From contig NZ_NINW01000022.1 of NCBI RefSeq assembly GCF_002188465.1, forward strand, positions 62,001 through 126,000: a stretch of 64,000 nt of DNA, in the 5' to 3' direction. This document shows positions 52,301 to 60,549 of the stretch, in pieces; within the stretch, counting starts at the first letter, position 1; every line of letters begins with the position of its first letter. Below the pieces are notes generated by a model, which saw only the letters and a list, made by a program, of their open reading frames with translations, was not told the origin of the DNA and did not search any database. Made by a program: the position numbers and the translations under genes. This DNA is from Pigmentiphaga sp. NML080357 (GTDB lineage Bacteria; Pseudomonadota; Gammaproteobacteria; Burkholderiales; Burkholderiaceae_B).

Positions 52301-53511
52301 GCATACGTATCGTGCGGCTGGACGACGGCCTGCGGCTGCTCGACGGCACGCTCAAGGCGTCGCTGGAAAACGACCGCATCATCCTGGATTCCCTGCGCTT
52401 TCCCAGCGTCATCCGAGTCAATCCGCGCGACTCGCGCGTGCAGGCCTGGATCAAGAACGAAAGCCAGGGCGGCGAGCTCGAGATCACGGCCGATTGGCGC
52501 ATGTCCGAGGCCTCCGGCCACGCCACACTCAAGGCCGACCGCTTTCCCGCGATCCAGCGCGCCGACCGCTTCGTGGCCGGATCCGGCCGCGTGGACATGG
52601 ACATCATTCCTGACCGCATGCGCATCGCCGGGCTGTTCGAGGCCGATACGGGTTGGGTGGACCTGGGCACGCAGGCGCCCGCCAAGTTGTCGGACGACGT
52701 CTACGTGCGCCGCAGCGGCGAAGAGCCGAAGAAAAAGACGCTGGGCATCGCCATCGACGTCGGCGTCAAGCTGGGCGAGGCTTTCTACCTGCGCGGCTAT
52801 GGACTGGACACCGGCATTACAGGTCACCTGCGGGTCGTCGGCATGGTGGGCGACCTGTCTTCCAGCGGCACGGTACGTACGCGCGGCGGCCGTTTCGACG
52901 CCTATGGCCAGACGCTCACCGTGCGCCGCGGCGTGCTGACCTTCCAGGGGCCGATCGACGATCCGCTCCTGGATATCGTTGCCGTCCGGGTGGGGCCGCG
53001 CGTGGAGGCGGGGGTACGGATAGGCGGCACGGCGCGCCGGCCGCGCATCGCGCTGGTATCCACGCCCGAGGTCAGCGACGTGGAGAAGCTTTCGTGGCTG
53101 CTGCTGGGCCGGGGGCCCGACGAAGGCGGGGGCGGGGCCGACGCGACCTTGCTGCTCAGCGCCGCCACCTCGCTGCTCGGCCCGCAGGGTAGCGAGCCCA
53201 TTTCACGCCAGTTGGGGCTAGACGAAATTGGCGTGCGGTCGGGCAACGTCGGCAGTTCGCGCGGCCTGTTGCCGGACCGTACGGTGGCCGGGGACAGCAC
53301 CTCGTCCGCCTATACCCTGTCGAACAGCCAGTTCCTGGTCATCGGCAAGCGGCTGTCGGATCGCATTTATGCCAGCTTCGAACAGGCATTGTCGGGGCGA
53401 GACGGCGTGGTCAAGCTCAGCTACCGCCTGACCAACCGCCTGTCGGCGGTGGCCAAGGGCGGTACGTTGAACGGCCTGGACCTCCTGTACTTCGTGCTGT
53501 TCGACGATTGA
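49396..53511 (+). CDS. tamB: translocation and assembly module TamB, TTG start
   Basis: The start is TTG at 49396 (MNQPATSDRKPAPRRRR), overlapping the tamA stop as TTGA; no ATG nearby fits. The 1371-residue product has a basic N-terminus and a signal-anchor helix (WALAGVAALGVVAVVGSGAWV). A very long beta-helical AsmA/VPS13-like groove follows, and a C-terminal DUF490 domain (about residues 1020-1371) ends at ASFEQALSGRDGVVKLSYRL...LLYFVLFDD. It spans the periplasm from inner membrane to TamA. FahA is convergent 10 bp away. Confidence 0.94.
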   Translation: MNQPATSDRKPAPRRRRWPWALAGVAALGVVAVVGSGAWVAATAEGAAWALRTGGTLAGGTIRAEGVRGSLLAGLEVDALEIRLPAADADLERVRLDVRWRALRGARLHISELSARRVRLNLRPSDEPSPPLASLRLPLPIDVDKLAIGALDIETDGERLPATFAGIDLRATSSGDEHRLLLANLHVSAPQAQATLRGEARVGADAPFPVTLALHASGRQAAHPFDFGATASGSLEQLAFTVRGDGAGVDVNAQGQAALLGGFPLRGLQLQLRGIDPSAWVPGAPAANLGLTADLAVAPGSDPAMLQGPISLTNSTPRPLDQNGVPVASVSGRLNVPVQTFETLDVTGLAIELAGGGRLNGQVGWRRSARPDDAVGHLQGKLEAANVDASRIHGAALPTRLAGTLAFSADAAAQALTAELSDRSRKVPLALKLDASLRDAVVRVSELALSAGEARARGKGELQLADPRRFTAELRLDRFDPGHWVRSAALPPAQVSARAELKGALMPALQGSALVRIDEGSRWNGQPLGGHAELAFAGTRVERIDAALTAGSNRLQARGAFGRAGDKLEFDLDAPTLQTLSSLLRGRLAARGTLGETLDAPVLDMTLDANALQLPGGVSVGRAQGHANLGAASPAGAGRRPQGGFAAAPADIDLQIENLAVSEAPQATMSKATLRLQGTVARHEGSVDAEFVPVDRSAPATLATRFSGGWGSAGQGKGAAPGWRGAVDRLDLARPPLGMSLESPISLSFVPGARAPQWQWEVGAGAIALRLPGGQSGKLTHEGSRGGEGRWESRGRAEGLAWAPEILLEALGGKPIPPERIVVLDADWDMRFAGSLQGTASIQRRSGDLWVPGSPPIALGLRTLEARVRATPEGNAGHSRIALEANIEGQRVGTVRVDGEAGVVARGGAIGLDRDRPANIQAQIDLQDLSWVSLFVGDSVEVGGKLAGSARVVQEAGEWRASGGFQGQGIRIVRLDDGLRLLDGTLKASLENDRIILDSLRFPSVIRVNPRDSRVQAWIKNESQGGELEITADWRMSEASGHATLKADRFPAIQRADRFVAGSGRVDMDIIPDRMRIAGLFEADTGWVDLGTQAPAKLSDDVYVRRSGEEPKKKTLGIAIDVGVKLGEAFYLRGYGLDTGITGHLRVVGMVGDLSSSGTVRTRGGRFDAYGQTLTVRRGVLTFQGPIDDPLLDIVAVRVGPRVEAGVRIGGTARRPRIALVSTPEVSDVEKLSWLLLGRGPDEGGGGADATLLLSAATSLLGPQGSEPISRQLGLDEIGVRSGNVGSSRGLLPDRTVAGDSTSSAYTLSNSQFLVIGKRLSDRIYASFEQALSGRDGVVKLSYRLTNRLSAVAKGGTLNGLDLLYFVLFDD

Positions 53512-53521
53512 CAGGCCGTCG

Positions 53522-54799
53522 TCACGGCAAGGCGGGGAGCACCCGGCCGCGCACGCTGCCGAACCCTACGCGCAGCGCGCCGCGGCGGGCCTGCCCGCGG
53601 ATCACGATTTCGTCCCCGTCTTGCAGGAAAGCGCGCGTACCGCCGTCCGGCAGCGACAGCGGCCGTTTGCCGTTCTCGGTCATCTCCAGCAGGCAGCCGA
53701 GCGCGTCGCGCGAGGGGCCGCTGATGGTGCCCGACCCCATCAGGTCGCCCGTGCGCACGTTGCAGCCGCTGCTGGTATGGTGCGCGAGCTGCTGCGCCAT
53801 GGTCCAGTACAGGTGGCGGAAGTTGCTGCGCGTGATGATCGTTCCGTCGCCGGCGGCAGGCCGCAGTTCGACCGTCAGCTCGATGTCGTACGCATGGCGG
53901 TCGCCTTCGCGCAGATAGGACAAGGGCGCGGGATCCTGTTCCGGCGCCGGCACGCGGAAAGGCGCGAGCGCATCCAGCGTGACCACCCAGGGCGAGATCG
54001 ACGTGGCGAATGCCTTGGCCTGGAACGGTCCCAGCGGAACGTATTCCCAGCGCTGGATGTCGCGGGCGCTCCAGTCGTTCATGAGCACCATGCCGAAGAT
54101 GTGATCGGTGGCCTGGTCCGGCGACAACCGGGTGCCGAGCCGGGTCTCGGTTCCCACGAAGAAGGCGGTTTCCAGCTCGAAATCGAGCTGGCGGCACGGC
54201 CCCCACTCGGGTGGGCCGCCGGCGACCGGCAATTGCCCCATGGGGCGATGGAAGTCCTGCCCCGACAGCACCACCGAGCTTGCGCGGCCGTTGTAGCCGA
54301 TGGGGATGTGCTTCCAGTTGGGCGTCAATGCGTTGGCCGGGTCGCGGAACAGCTTGCCTACGTTGGTCGCGTGTTCTTCCGAGGAATAGAAGTCGGTATA
54401 GGATGCGATCTCGAACGGCAGGTGCAGGGTGCAGGCGTCCATGGGCACCAGTGCCCGCGAGCGCAGCGCGGCGTCGTCGCGCAGCCGCGGGTCGGAACCC
54501 GAGAGCAGCGCCGCCAGGCGCGCGCGCACCGCCCGCCAGGTGGGGCGCCCGGCGGCGGCGAAGGCGTTCAGGCTGTGCCGGCCGAAGAGCGCTGGTTCGG
54601 GCGCGACCGGCAGCAGGCCGGCCCGGTCCAGCGCATGCAGGTCCACGACCCAGGCACCCAGCGCCACGCCGGCGCGCACGCCGCCATCCGCCGTGGAGAA
54701 GATGCCATAGGGCAGGTTCTGGATGGGGAAGTCGCTGCCTTCGTCGACCTCGACGAAGGCCCGCAGCGACGCATCGATGATCTCGAACATGGCGGACAT
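53522..54799 (-). CDS. fahA: fumarylacetoacetase
   Basis: The 425-residue enzyme has the N-terminal SH3-like domain (SDFPIQNLPYGIFST) and the FAH fold with metal-binding motifs ASYTDFYSSEEHATNVG, LDFELETAFFVG and MNDWSARDIQRWEYVPLGPF. SGTISGPSRDALGCLLE and DGDEIVIRG follow. It hydrolyses fumarylacetoacetate to fumarate and acetoacetate at the end of tyrosine/homogentisate breakdown. The ATG at 54799 overlaps the Bug stop by 1 nt. No homogentisate dioxygenase is adjacent, so a related ring-cleavage product is also possible. Confidence 0.93.
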   Translation of the reverse strand: MSAMFEIIDASLRAFVEVDEGSDFPIQNLPYGIFSTADGGVRAGVALGAWVVDLHALDRAGLLPVAPEPALFGRHSLNAFAAAGRPTWRAVRARLAALLSGSDPRLRDDAALRSRALVPMDACTLHLPFEIASYTDFYSSEEHATNVGKLFRDPANALTPNWKHIPIGYNGRASSVVLSGQDFHRPMGQLPVAGGPPEWGPCRQLDFELETAFFVGTETRLGTRLSPDQATDHIFGMVLMNDWSARDIQRWEYVPLGPFQAKAFATSISPWVVTLDALAPFRVPAPEQDPAPLSYLREGDRHAYDIELTVELRPAAGDGTIITRSNFRHLYWTMAQQLAHHTSSGCNVRTGDLMGSGTISGPSRDALGCLLEMTENGKRPLSLPDGGTRAFLQDGDEIVIRGQARRGALRVGFGSVRGRVLPALP

Positions 54800-55752
54800 C
54801 AGTTCCCGGTGTTCAGCAGGCCGAGCGACTGGATGAGCGCGCGGTTGGTCTCGTTGTCGCTGGCCAGCCGCGTGGCGAAGGTCGCGCTGTCGAGATAGTT
54901 CACCTGCTGGTAGAGCTGGCGCGCCGCAGTCTGGAACCCGCTCTTTTCGGTGGCGGCGTGGCAAGCCTGCTGCAGTTTGTCGCGCGTGGCCTGCGGGACG
55001 CCGTGATTGACGTACAGGCCGTTGCGCGCGATGACCGCGTGCTTGATGCCGAACTCGGTGATGGCCGGCACCTCGGGCATGCCCGGCAAGCGCTTGTCGC
55101 CGTAGACCGCCAGGATGCGCAGATCCTTGCCCACGACCGAGGAGACGCCCAGGGCGCCGAAATCGATGTGCCCGCCCAGCAATTGCGGGATGACCTGGGC
55201 GTCGCCGCGGAACGCGATCTCGTTGAAGCGCACGTCCGACGACTTGGCCAGGTTGGCCGTGGCCAGGTGCGGCACCGAGCCGGGGCCGGCATGGCCGTAC
55301 GACAGCTTGCCCGGCTGCTGGCGCGCTTTCTCCAGCAGTTCCTTGAGCGAGGTGATCGGCGAATCCTTGCGCACCGCGATGACGAACGGGTTTTCGAAGA
55401 TCTGACAGATCGGCGTGATGCTGTCGGGCTGGTAGGGCAGGCGGCCCATCAGGAAGGGCGCCTGCGTCAGCGGCGAGGAGGGCGAGAACAGCACCGTGTA
55501 GCCGTCGGGACGGGCCGAGGCCACCGCGGCCACGCCTATGGTTCCGCCCGCGCCGTCGCGGTTGTTGACCACGATCTGCGTCGCAAGTATGTCGGACAGC
55601 TCGCGGCTGAAGGCGCGAGCCATGACATCCACGCTGCCCCCGGCCGAGTACGGCACGATGATTTCCACCGGGCGCGAGGGGTAGGTCTGGGCGGAGGCCG
55701 CGCCGCAGATGGCGGCAAGCAGCGGGACGAGCAGGAACTTCCGGAATTGCAT
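54799..55752 (-). CDS. Bug/TctC-family periplasmic solute-binding protein
   Basis: The 317-residue product has a signal peptide (LLVPLLAAICGAASAQ). Motifs are YPSRPVEIIVPYSAGGSVDVMARAF, VVNNRDGAGGTIGVAAVASARPDGYTVLFSPSSP and GHAGPGSVPHLATANLAK. It lies between the cupin gene (26 bp) and fahA (1-nt overlap), so one transcript links uptake and breakdown. The ligand is probably an aromatic acid or related compound handled by the cupin and FahA. Confidence 0.92.
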   Translation of the reverse strand: MQFRKFLLVPLLAAICGAASAQTYPSRPVEIIVPYSAGGSVDVMARAFSRELSDILATQIVVNNRDGAGGTIGVAAVASARPDGYTVLFSPSSPLTQAPFLMGRLPYQPDSITPICQIFENPFVIAVRKDSPITSLKELLEKARQQPGKLSYGHAGPGSVPHLATANLAKSSDVRFNEIAFRGDAQVIPQLLGGHIDFGALGVSSVVGKDLRILAVYGDKRLPGMPEVPAITEFGIKHAVIARNGLYVNHGVPQATRDKLQQACHAATEKSGFQTAARQLYQQVNYLDSATFATRLASDNETNRALIQSLGLLNTGN

Positions 55753-55778
55753 GTTGAGTCTCCCCTGTTGGAAATGGG

Positions 55779-56351
55779 TCAGAACCGTTGCGCGATGGCG
55801 GGATCGAACTTGCCGTCGACGAGCACGAACAGCACACGCGCCGGTTCATCGGTGCGGTTGGTCCAGGCATGGTTGGTGCCGCGCTGGATCAGGACCTCGC
55901 CGGCCTTGAGCGTGACTTCGGAGTCGTCGAGCAGCATCGTGATCTCCCCGGCCAGCACGATGGCGTAGTCGATGGTTTCGGTGCGATGCATGAACGGATG
56001 GCGCTGGTTGCCGGCGCCATGGCCGGTGAGGGCTTCCTGGCCGCCGAACATGGAGAACGCCTGTTTGGCCGCGGCTGCGTCCACATTGCGCAGTTCCAGC
56101 GCGGCCGGCGGGAACTCGATGATGCGCACGACGGTGCCCAGGGCAGGGGGCGCCAGCGACACCGGGCCGAGAGTGGGATCCGGGCCGTTGTCGATGGGGG
56201 CGGGCGCCGTCGGCGTCTGCCACAGCTGCGTCAGAAAGTAGCCGGGACGGCTGGCATCGTGGCGGACGTTGGGCGCGTAGCCGTCCTCCAGCACCACGGC
56301 GCGCCCCTGGGCGTCATGGCCGGTGACGACGCGGCGGATTTTTCCGTTCAT
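55779..56351 (-). CDS. cupin-domain protein
   Basis: The 190-residue single-domain cupin has its barrel in the C-terminal half. The motif HPFMHRTETIDYAIVLAGEITMLLDDSEVTLKAGEVLIQRGTNHAWTNRTDEPARVLFV carries the metal-site pattern, with His in HPFMHRTET and Glu in the same stretch plus NHAW. Such proteins act as isomerases or dioxygenase-like enzymes, or bind effectors. It is first in the cupin-Bug-fahA unit. Its promoter overlaps the TetR operator. No reaction can be assigned. Confidence 0.85.
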   Translation of the reverse strand: MNGKIRRVVTGHDAQGRAVVLEDGYAPNVRHDASRPGYFLTQLWQTPTAPAPIDNGPDPTLGPVSLAPPALGTVVRIIEFPPAALELRNVDAAAAKQAFSMFGGQEALTGHGAGNQRHPFMHRTETIDYAIVLAGEITMLLDDSEVTLKAGEVLIQRGTNHAWTNRTDEPARVLFVLVDGKFDPAIAQRF

Positions 56352-56392
56352 GAATTTCCTCGTACATGCACGCCAAGCGGCGCGTTCGTTCC

Positions 56393-56436
56393 ATGATAGA
56401 AATTCCCGGCGATTGAGTCAAACGAATGATTCAATC
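56393..56436 (-). promoter_or_regulatory. cupin-operon promoter with overlapping TetR operator
   Basis: On the minus strand TTGACT (56421-56416), a 17-bp spacer and TATCAT (56398-56393) form a strong promoter for the cupin gene. An inverted repeat GATTGAGTCA (56411-56420) / TGATTCAATC (56427-56436), 9 of 10 bases matched, covers the -35. Binding of the divergent TetR protein here would block the promoter. Confidence 0.7.
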
Positions 56437-56505
56437 ATCTGACTGAATAAAAATCCGGAAGTTGCGGGTAACATAGCGTCTTCGCCCGAACCACCTTCTT
56501 TTCCC

Positions 56506-57174
56506 ATGCCGCCACTGCACGCCGAATCGCCGGATTCCGCTTCCACCCGCGACCGCATCGTCGACGTCGCCGAGCGGCTGTTCGCCGAGCACGGCTACAA
56601 CGGCGTCTCGTTGCGCACGATCACCGCCACGGCGGGGGTCAACATGGCGGCCGTCCATTACTACTTCAGGACCAAGGAAGGACTGCTGCGCGCGATCTTC
56701 GAGGCGCGGGTGGGGCGCATGAACGAAGAGCGGCGGGCGCTGCTCATGGCCTGCATCCCGTCCGACCCGGCCGCCCGCCCCGACGTGCGCGCCGTACTCG
56801 AGGCCTTCATCGGCCCCGGCATGCGCGTGGGCCAGACCGAGCAGGGAGCCCGGTTCAACCGGCTGTCGGCGATCTGTTCGGTCGAACCCGATCCGGCGGT
56901 CAAGAACATCGTCTTCGGCGTCCACGACGACGTCGCCCGCCTGTTCGTCGACATCCTGGCGCGCGCCTGTCCGCATTTGTCGCGCGACGAGCTTTACGTA
57001 CGGCTGCAATGCGTCTTCGGCAGCATGATGTACATCCGCGCCGACAACGGCCGCGTCGCCCGGCTCATGCCGGACGTCGCTCCCGCGCCGGCCTCCGAGG
57101 CCGGGGTCGCCACCACCCTGTCCCGCATGCTGGACTTCCTGGTGGGAGGACTGGAGGGGCCCTCGTTGCGTTGA
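56506..57174 (+). CDS. TetR-family repressor of the cupin-Bug-fahA unit
   Basis: The 222-residue product has an N-terminal TetR HTH (about residues 16-62: RIVDVAERLFAEHGYNGVSLRTITATAGVNMAAVHYYFRTKEGLLRAIFE). The helical ligand domain resembles the C-terminal TetR_D/PF17939 type (YVRLQCVFGSMMYI). It is divergent from the cupin operon across a 154-bp spacer containing the operator at 56411-56436. The inducer is probably a substrate of that operon. Confidence 0.92.
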   Translation: MPPLHAESPDSASTRDRIVDVAERLFAEHGYNGVSLRTITATAGVNMAAVHYYFRTKEGLLRAIFEARVGRMNEERRALLMACIPSDPAARPDVRAVLEAFIGPGMRVGQTEQGARFNRLSAICSVEPDPAVKNIVFGVHDDVARLFVDILARACPHLSRDELYVRLQCVFGSMMYIRADNGRVARLMPDVAPAPASEAGVATTLSRMLDFLVGGLEGPSLR

Positions 57175-57265
57175 TGCCGGCGGAGCCGGAGCCGCCGCGC
57201 CCCGGGGCGTCGTAGGGGTACAATCCTGAGCCTTGTTTCATTCGTCATTTGACGAGGCCCGTCCC

Positions 57266-57829
<564 letters not shown>

Positions 57830-57833
57830 TGTA

Positions 57834-58078
57834 GCCCCCCCTGCGCCCTTCGGGCGCCCCCCAGGGGGCGGCGCTGGCGGACCGGCAAAGCCGGATCCGC
57901 GGCGCCCTGGATCTAGTACGAATTTCTTAAACTGCTATACCGTTGCTACCGCTGGCAGCCAGCGAAGCACCGGCGCCACATTCCAAGAAAGCGGTACTAG
58001 ATCCAGGATGCGGTGGATCCGGCTCCGCCGGTCCACCCGCATCGCCCCCTGGGGGGCGCGCGTCAGCGCGTAGGGGGG
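57834..58078. repeat. composite palindromic intergenic repeat, full-length copy E
   Basis: This has the same order as copy A. The left arm has a GCGCCCTTCGGGCGC hairpin, CCCCCAGGGGG, the GGACCGGCAAAGCCGGATCC stem and CTGGATCTAGTAC. The core is at about 57940-57966 and is identical to copy A over about 27 bp. The right arm has GTACTAGATCCAGG, GGATCCGGCTCCGCCGGTCC and CCCCCTGGGGGGCGCGC. The rest of the inter-core sequence differs. It lies 5 bp after the dcd stop. The 458-bp space 57830-58287 otherwise holds only repeat F and an AT-richer stretch (58085-58130) without a gene. Confidence 0.8.
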
Positions 58079-58195
58079 ACATTGAATCGACACTGAATTG
58101 TTTTACGCTAGTAGTTCATTTTTTTGCGCCCGGAGGCGATACGCGAGGTGACTCGCATGCGGCCGGCCGTTTTTCAACCGATTTCCCTGCCGTCG

Positions 58196-58281
58196 CGCGT
58201 GCCCGCCCAGGCACTGCGGAGCTGGTTCCGCCGGTCCGCAAGTAGAGCCCCCGGGGGGCACGCGAAGCGCGCAGGGGGGGG
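58196..58281. repeat. palindromic repeat, part copy F abutting the decarboxylase start
   Basis: A degenerate right arm (GGTTCCGCCGGTCCGC) is followed by CCCCCGGGGGG, the GCACGCGAAGCGCGC hairpin and a run of eight or nine G. The G-run (58274-58281) ends 6 bp before the TTG start and probably acts as its ribosome-binding site. Confidence 0.65.
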
Positions 58282-58287
58282 CTTCAA

Positions 58288-60549
58288 TTGAAATTTCGCT
58301 TCCCCATCGTCATCATCGACGAAGACTTCCGTTCCGAAAACGCATCCGGGCTGGGCGTGCGCGCGCTGGCCGCGGCCATCGAGGCCGAGGGCATGGAGGT
58401 GCTGGGCGTCACCAGCTATGGCGATCTGTCGTCGTTTGCCCAGCAGCAGAGCCGTGCGAGCGCTTTCATCCTGTCCATCGACGACGAGGAATTCGGCGAG
58501 GGCATGCCCGACGACGTGGCCAATGCGGTCAGCAAGCTGCGCGCGTTCATCGGGGAACTGCGCTTTCGCAACGCCGAGATCCCGATCTACCTGTACGGCG
58601 AGACGCGCACCTCGCGCCACATCCCGAACGACATCCTGCGCGAGCTGCACGGCTTCATCCACATGTTCGAGGACACGCCGGAGTTCGTGGCGCGCCACAT
58701 CATCCGCGAGGCCAAGAGCTATCTCGAATCGTTGCCGCCACCGTTCTTCCGCGAGCTGGTCAAGTACGCGCAGGACGGCTCGTATTCCTGGCACTGTCCC
58801 GGGCACTCCGGCGGCGTCGCCTTCCTGAAGAGCCCCGTCGGGCAGATGTTCCACCAGTTTTTCGGCGAGAACATGCTGCGCGCCGACGTGTGCAACGCGG
58901 TGGACGAGCTCGGGCAACTGCTGGACCATACCGGCCCCGTGGCGGCGTCCGAACGCAATGCCGCGCGCATCTTCAATGCGGACCACTGCTTCTTCGTGAC
59001 CAACGGCACCTCCACCTCGAACAAGATCGTCTGGCACGCCAACGTGGCGCCGGGCGACGTGGTGGTGGTGGACCGCAACTGCCATAAGTCCATCCTGCAC
59101 GCCATCATCATGACGGGCGCGGTGCCGGTGTTCCTGCGGCCCACGCGCAATCACCTGGGCATCATCGGGCCGATCCCCCTGGAAGAGTTCCGGCCCGAGA
59201 ACATACAGAAGAAGATCGACGCCAACCCGTTCGCCAAGGGCAACGGCGGCCGCAAGCCACGTATCCTGACCATCACGCAAAGCACCTACGACGGCGTGGT
59301 CTACAACGTCGAGATGATCAAGGAATTGCTCGGCTCCAGCATCGATACCCTGCATTTCGACGAGGCGTGGCTGCCGCACGCGGCCTTCCACGATTTCTAC
59401 AAGAACATGCACGCCATCGGCAAGGACCGTCCCCGCAGCACCGAGGCCATGGTCTACGCCACTCACTCCACGCACAAGCTGCTGGCCGGCATTTCCCAGG
59501 CCTCGCAGATCATCGTGCAGGAATCCGAGACGCGCCGGCTGGACCGCCACGTGTTCAACGAAGCCTACCTCATGCATACCTCGACCTCCCCGCAGTACGC
59601 CATCATCGCGTCCTGCGACGTGGCGGCGGCGATGATGGAACCGCCGGGCGGCACCGCGCTGGTCGAGGAGAGCATCCTCGAGGCCCTGGACTTCCGCCGC
59701 GCGATGCGCAAGGTGGAGGCCGAGTTCGGGACCAGCGACTGGTGGTTCAAGGTGTGGGGGCCGGACAACCTCGTGGCCGACGGCATCGGCGAGCGCGACG
59801 ACTGGCTGCTGGAAACCGAGGCGGACTGGCATGGCTTCGGCGGCCTGGCGCCGGGCTTCAACATGCTGGACCCGATCAAGGCCACCATCGTCACGCCGGG
59901 GCTGGACGTGTCGGGCACCTTCGGGCAGACCGGCATCCCGGCCTCCATCGTGACCAAGTTCCTGGCCGAGCACGGCGTCATCGTCGAGAAGACGGGCCTG
60001 TATTCGTTCTTCATCATGTTCACCATCGGCATCACCAAGGGCCGCTGGAACACCCTGCTGACCGCCTTGCAGCAGTTCAAGGACGACTACGACAAGAACC
60101 AGCCGATGTGGCGCATCCTGCCCGAGTTCTGCCACGACTATCCCCAGTACGAGCAGGTCGGGCTGCGCGACCTGTGCACACGGATCCACGACATGTACCG
60201 CGCCCATGACGTGGCGCGCCTGACGACCGAGATGTACCTGAGCGACATGGTGCCGGCCATGAAACCGTCGGAAGCCTTTGCCAAGATGGCGCACCGGGAA
60301 ATCGAGCGGGTCGACATCGACGACCTGGAAGGACGCGTCACCAGCGTGCTGCTGACGCCGTATCCGCCGGGCATCCCGCTGCTGATCCCGGGCGAGCGCT
60401 TCAACCAGACCATCGTCAAGTACCTGCAGTTCGCGCGCAAGTTCAACGCCCAGTTCCCGGGGTTCGGGACCGACATACACGGCCTGGTGGAGGAAGTGCT
60501 GCCCAACGGGGACCTGCGCTTCTACGTGGACTGCGTCAAGGACGCCTGA
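58288..60549 (+). CDS. PLP-dependent Orn/Lys/Arg decarboxylase, TTG start
   Basis: The 753-residue product has the N-terminal response-regulator-like wing (MKFRFPIVIIDEDFRSENASG), the large PLP domain and the C-terminal domain of class III bacterial decarboxylases (AdiA, CadA, SpeC group). The PLP lysine is Lys397 in ATHSTHKLLAGISQAS, and the partner motif is FDEAWLPHAAFHDFY. It removes CO2 from arginine, lysine or ornithine, for acid resistance or polyamine synthesis; the length and DGSYSWHCPGHSGG motif fit arginine decarboxylase of the AdiA type best. The start is TTG after a G-run. The next gene overlaps by 1 nt. Confidence 0.9.
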   Translation: MKFRFPIVIIDEDFRSENASGLGVRALAAAIEAEGMEVLGVTSYGDLSSFAQQQSRASAFILSIDDEEFGEGMPDDVANAVSKLRAFIGELRFRNAEIPIYLYGETRTSRHIPNDILRELHGFIHMFEDTPEFVARHIIREAKSYLESLPPPFFRELVKYAQDGSYSWHCPGHSGGVAFLKSPVGQMFHQFFGENMLRADVCNAVDELGQLLDHTGPVAASERNAARIFNADHCFFVTNGTSTSNKIVWHANVAPGDVVVVDRNCHKSILHAIIMTGAVPVFLRPTRNHLGIIGPIPLEEFRPENIQKKIDANPFAKGNGGRKPRILTITQSTYDGVVYNVEMIKELLGSSIDTLHFDEAWLPHAAFHDFYKNMHAIGKDRPRSTEAMVYATHSTHKLLAGISQASQIIVQESETRRLDRHVFNEAYLMHTSTSPQYAIIASCDVAAAMMEPPGGTALVEESILEALDFRRAMRKVEAEFGTSDWWFKVWGPDNLVADGIGERDDWLLETEADWHGFGGLAPGFNMLDPIKATIVTPGLDVSGTFGQTGIPASIVTKFLAEHGVIVEKTGLYSFFIMFTIGITKGRWNTLLTALQQFKDDYDKNQPMWRILPEFCHDYPQYEQVGLRDLCTRIHDMYRAHDVARLTTEMYLSDMVPAMKPSEAFAKMAHREIERVDIDDLEGRVTSVLLTPYPPGIPLLIPGERFNQTIVKYLQFARKFNAQFPGFGTDIHGLVEEVLPNGDLRFYVDCVKDA

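Noticed and set aside
58174-60480. A 768-codon minus-strand frame opposite the decarboxylase
   Set aside because: The plus strand carries the PLP-lysine motif and the full decarboxylase family pattern; the minus frame is a shadow.
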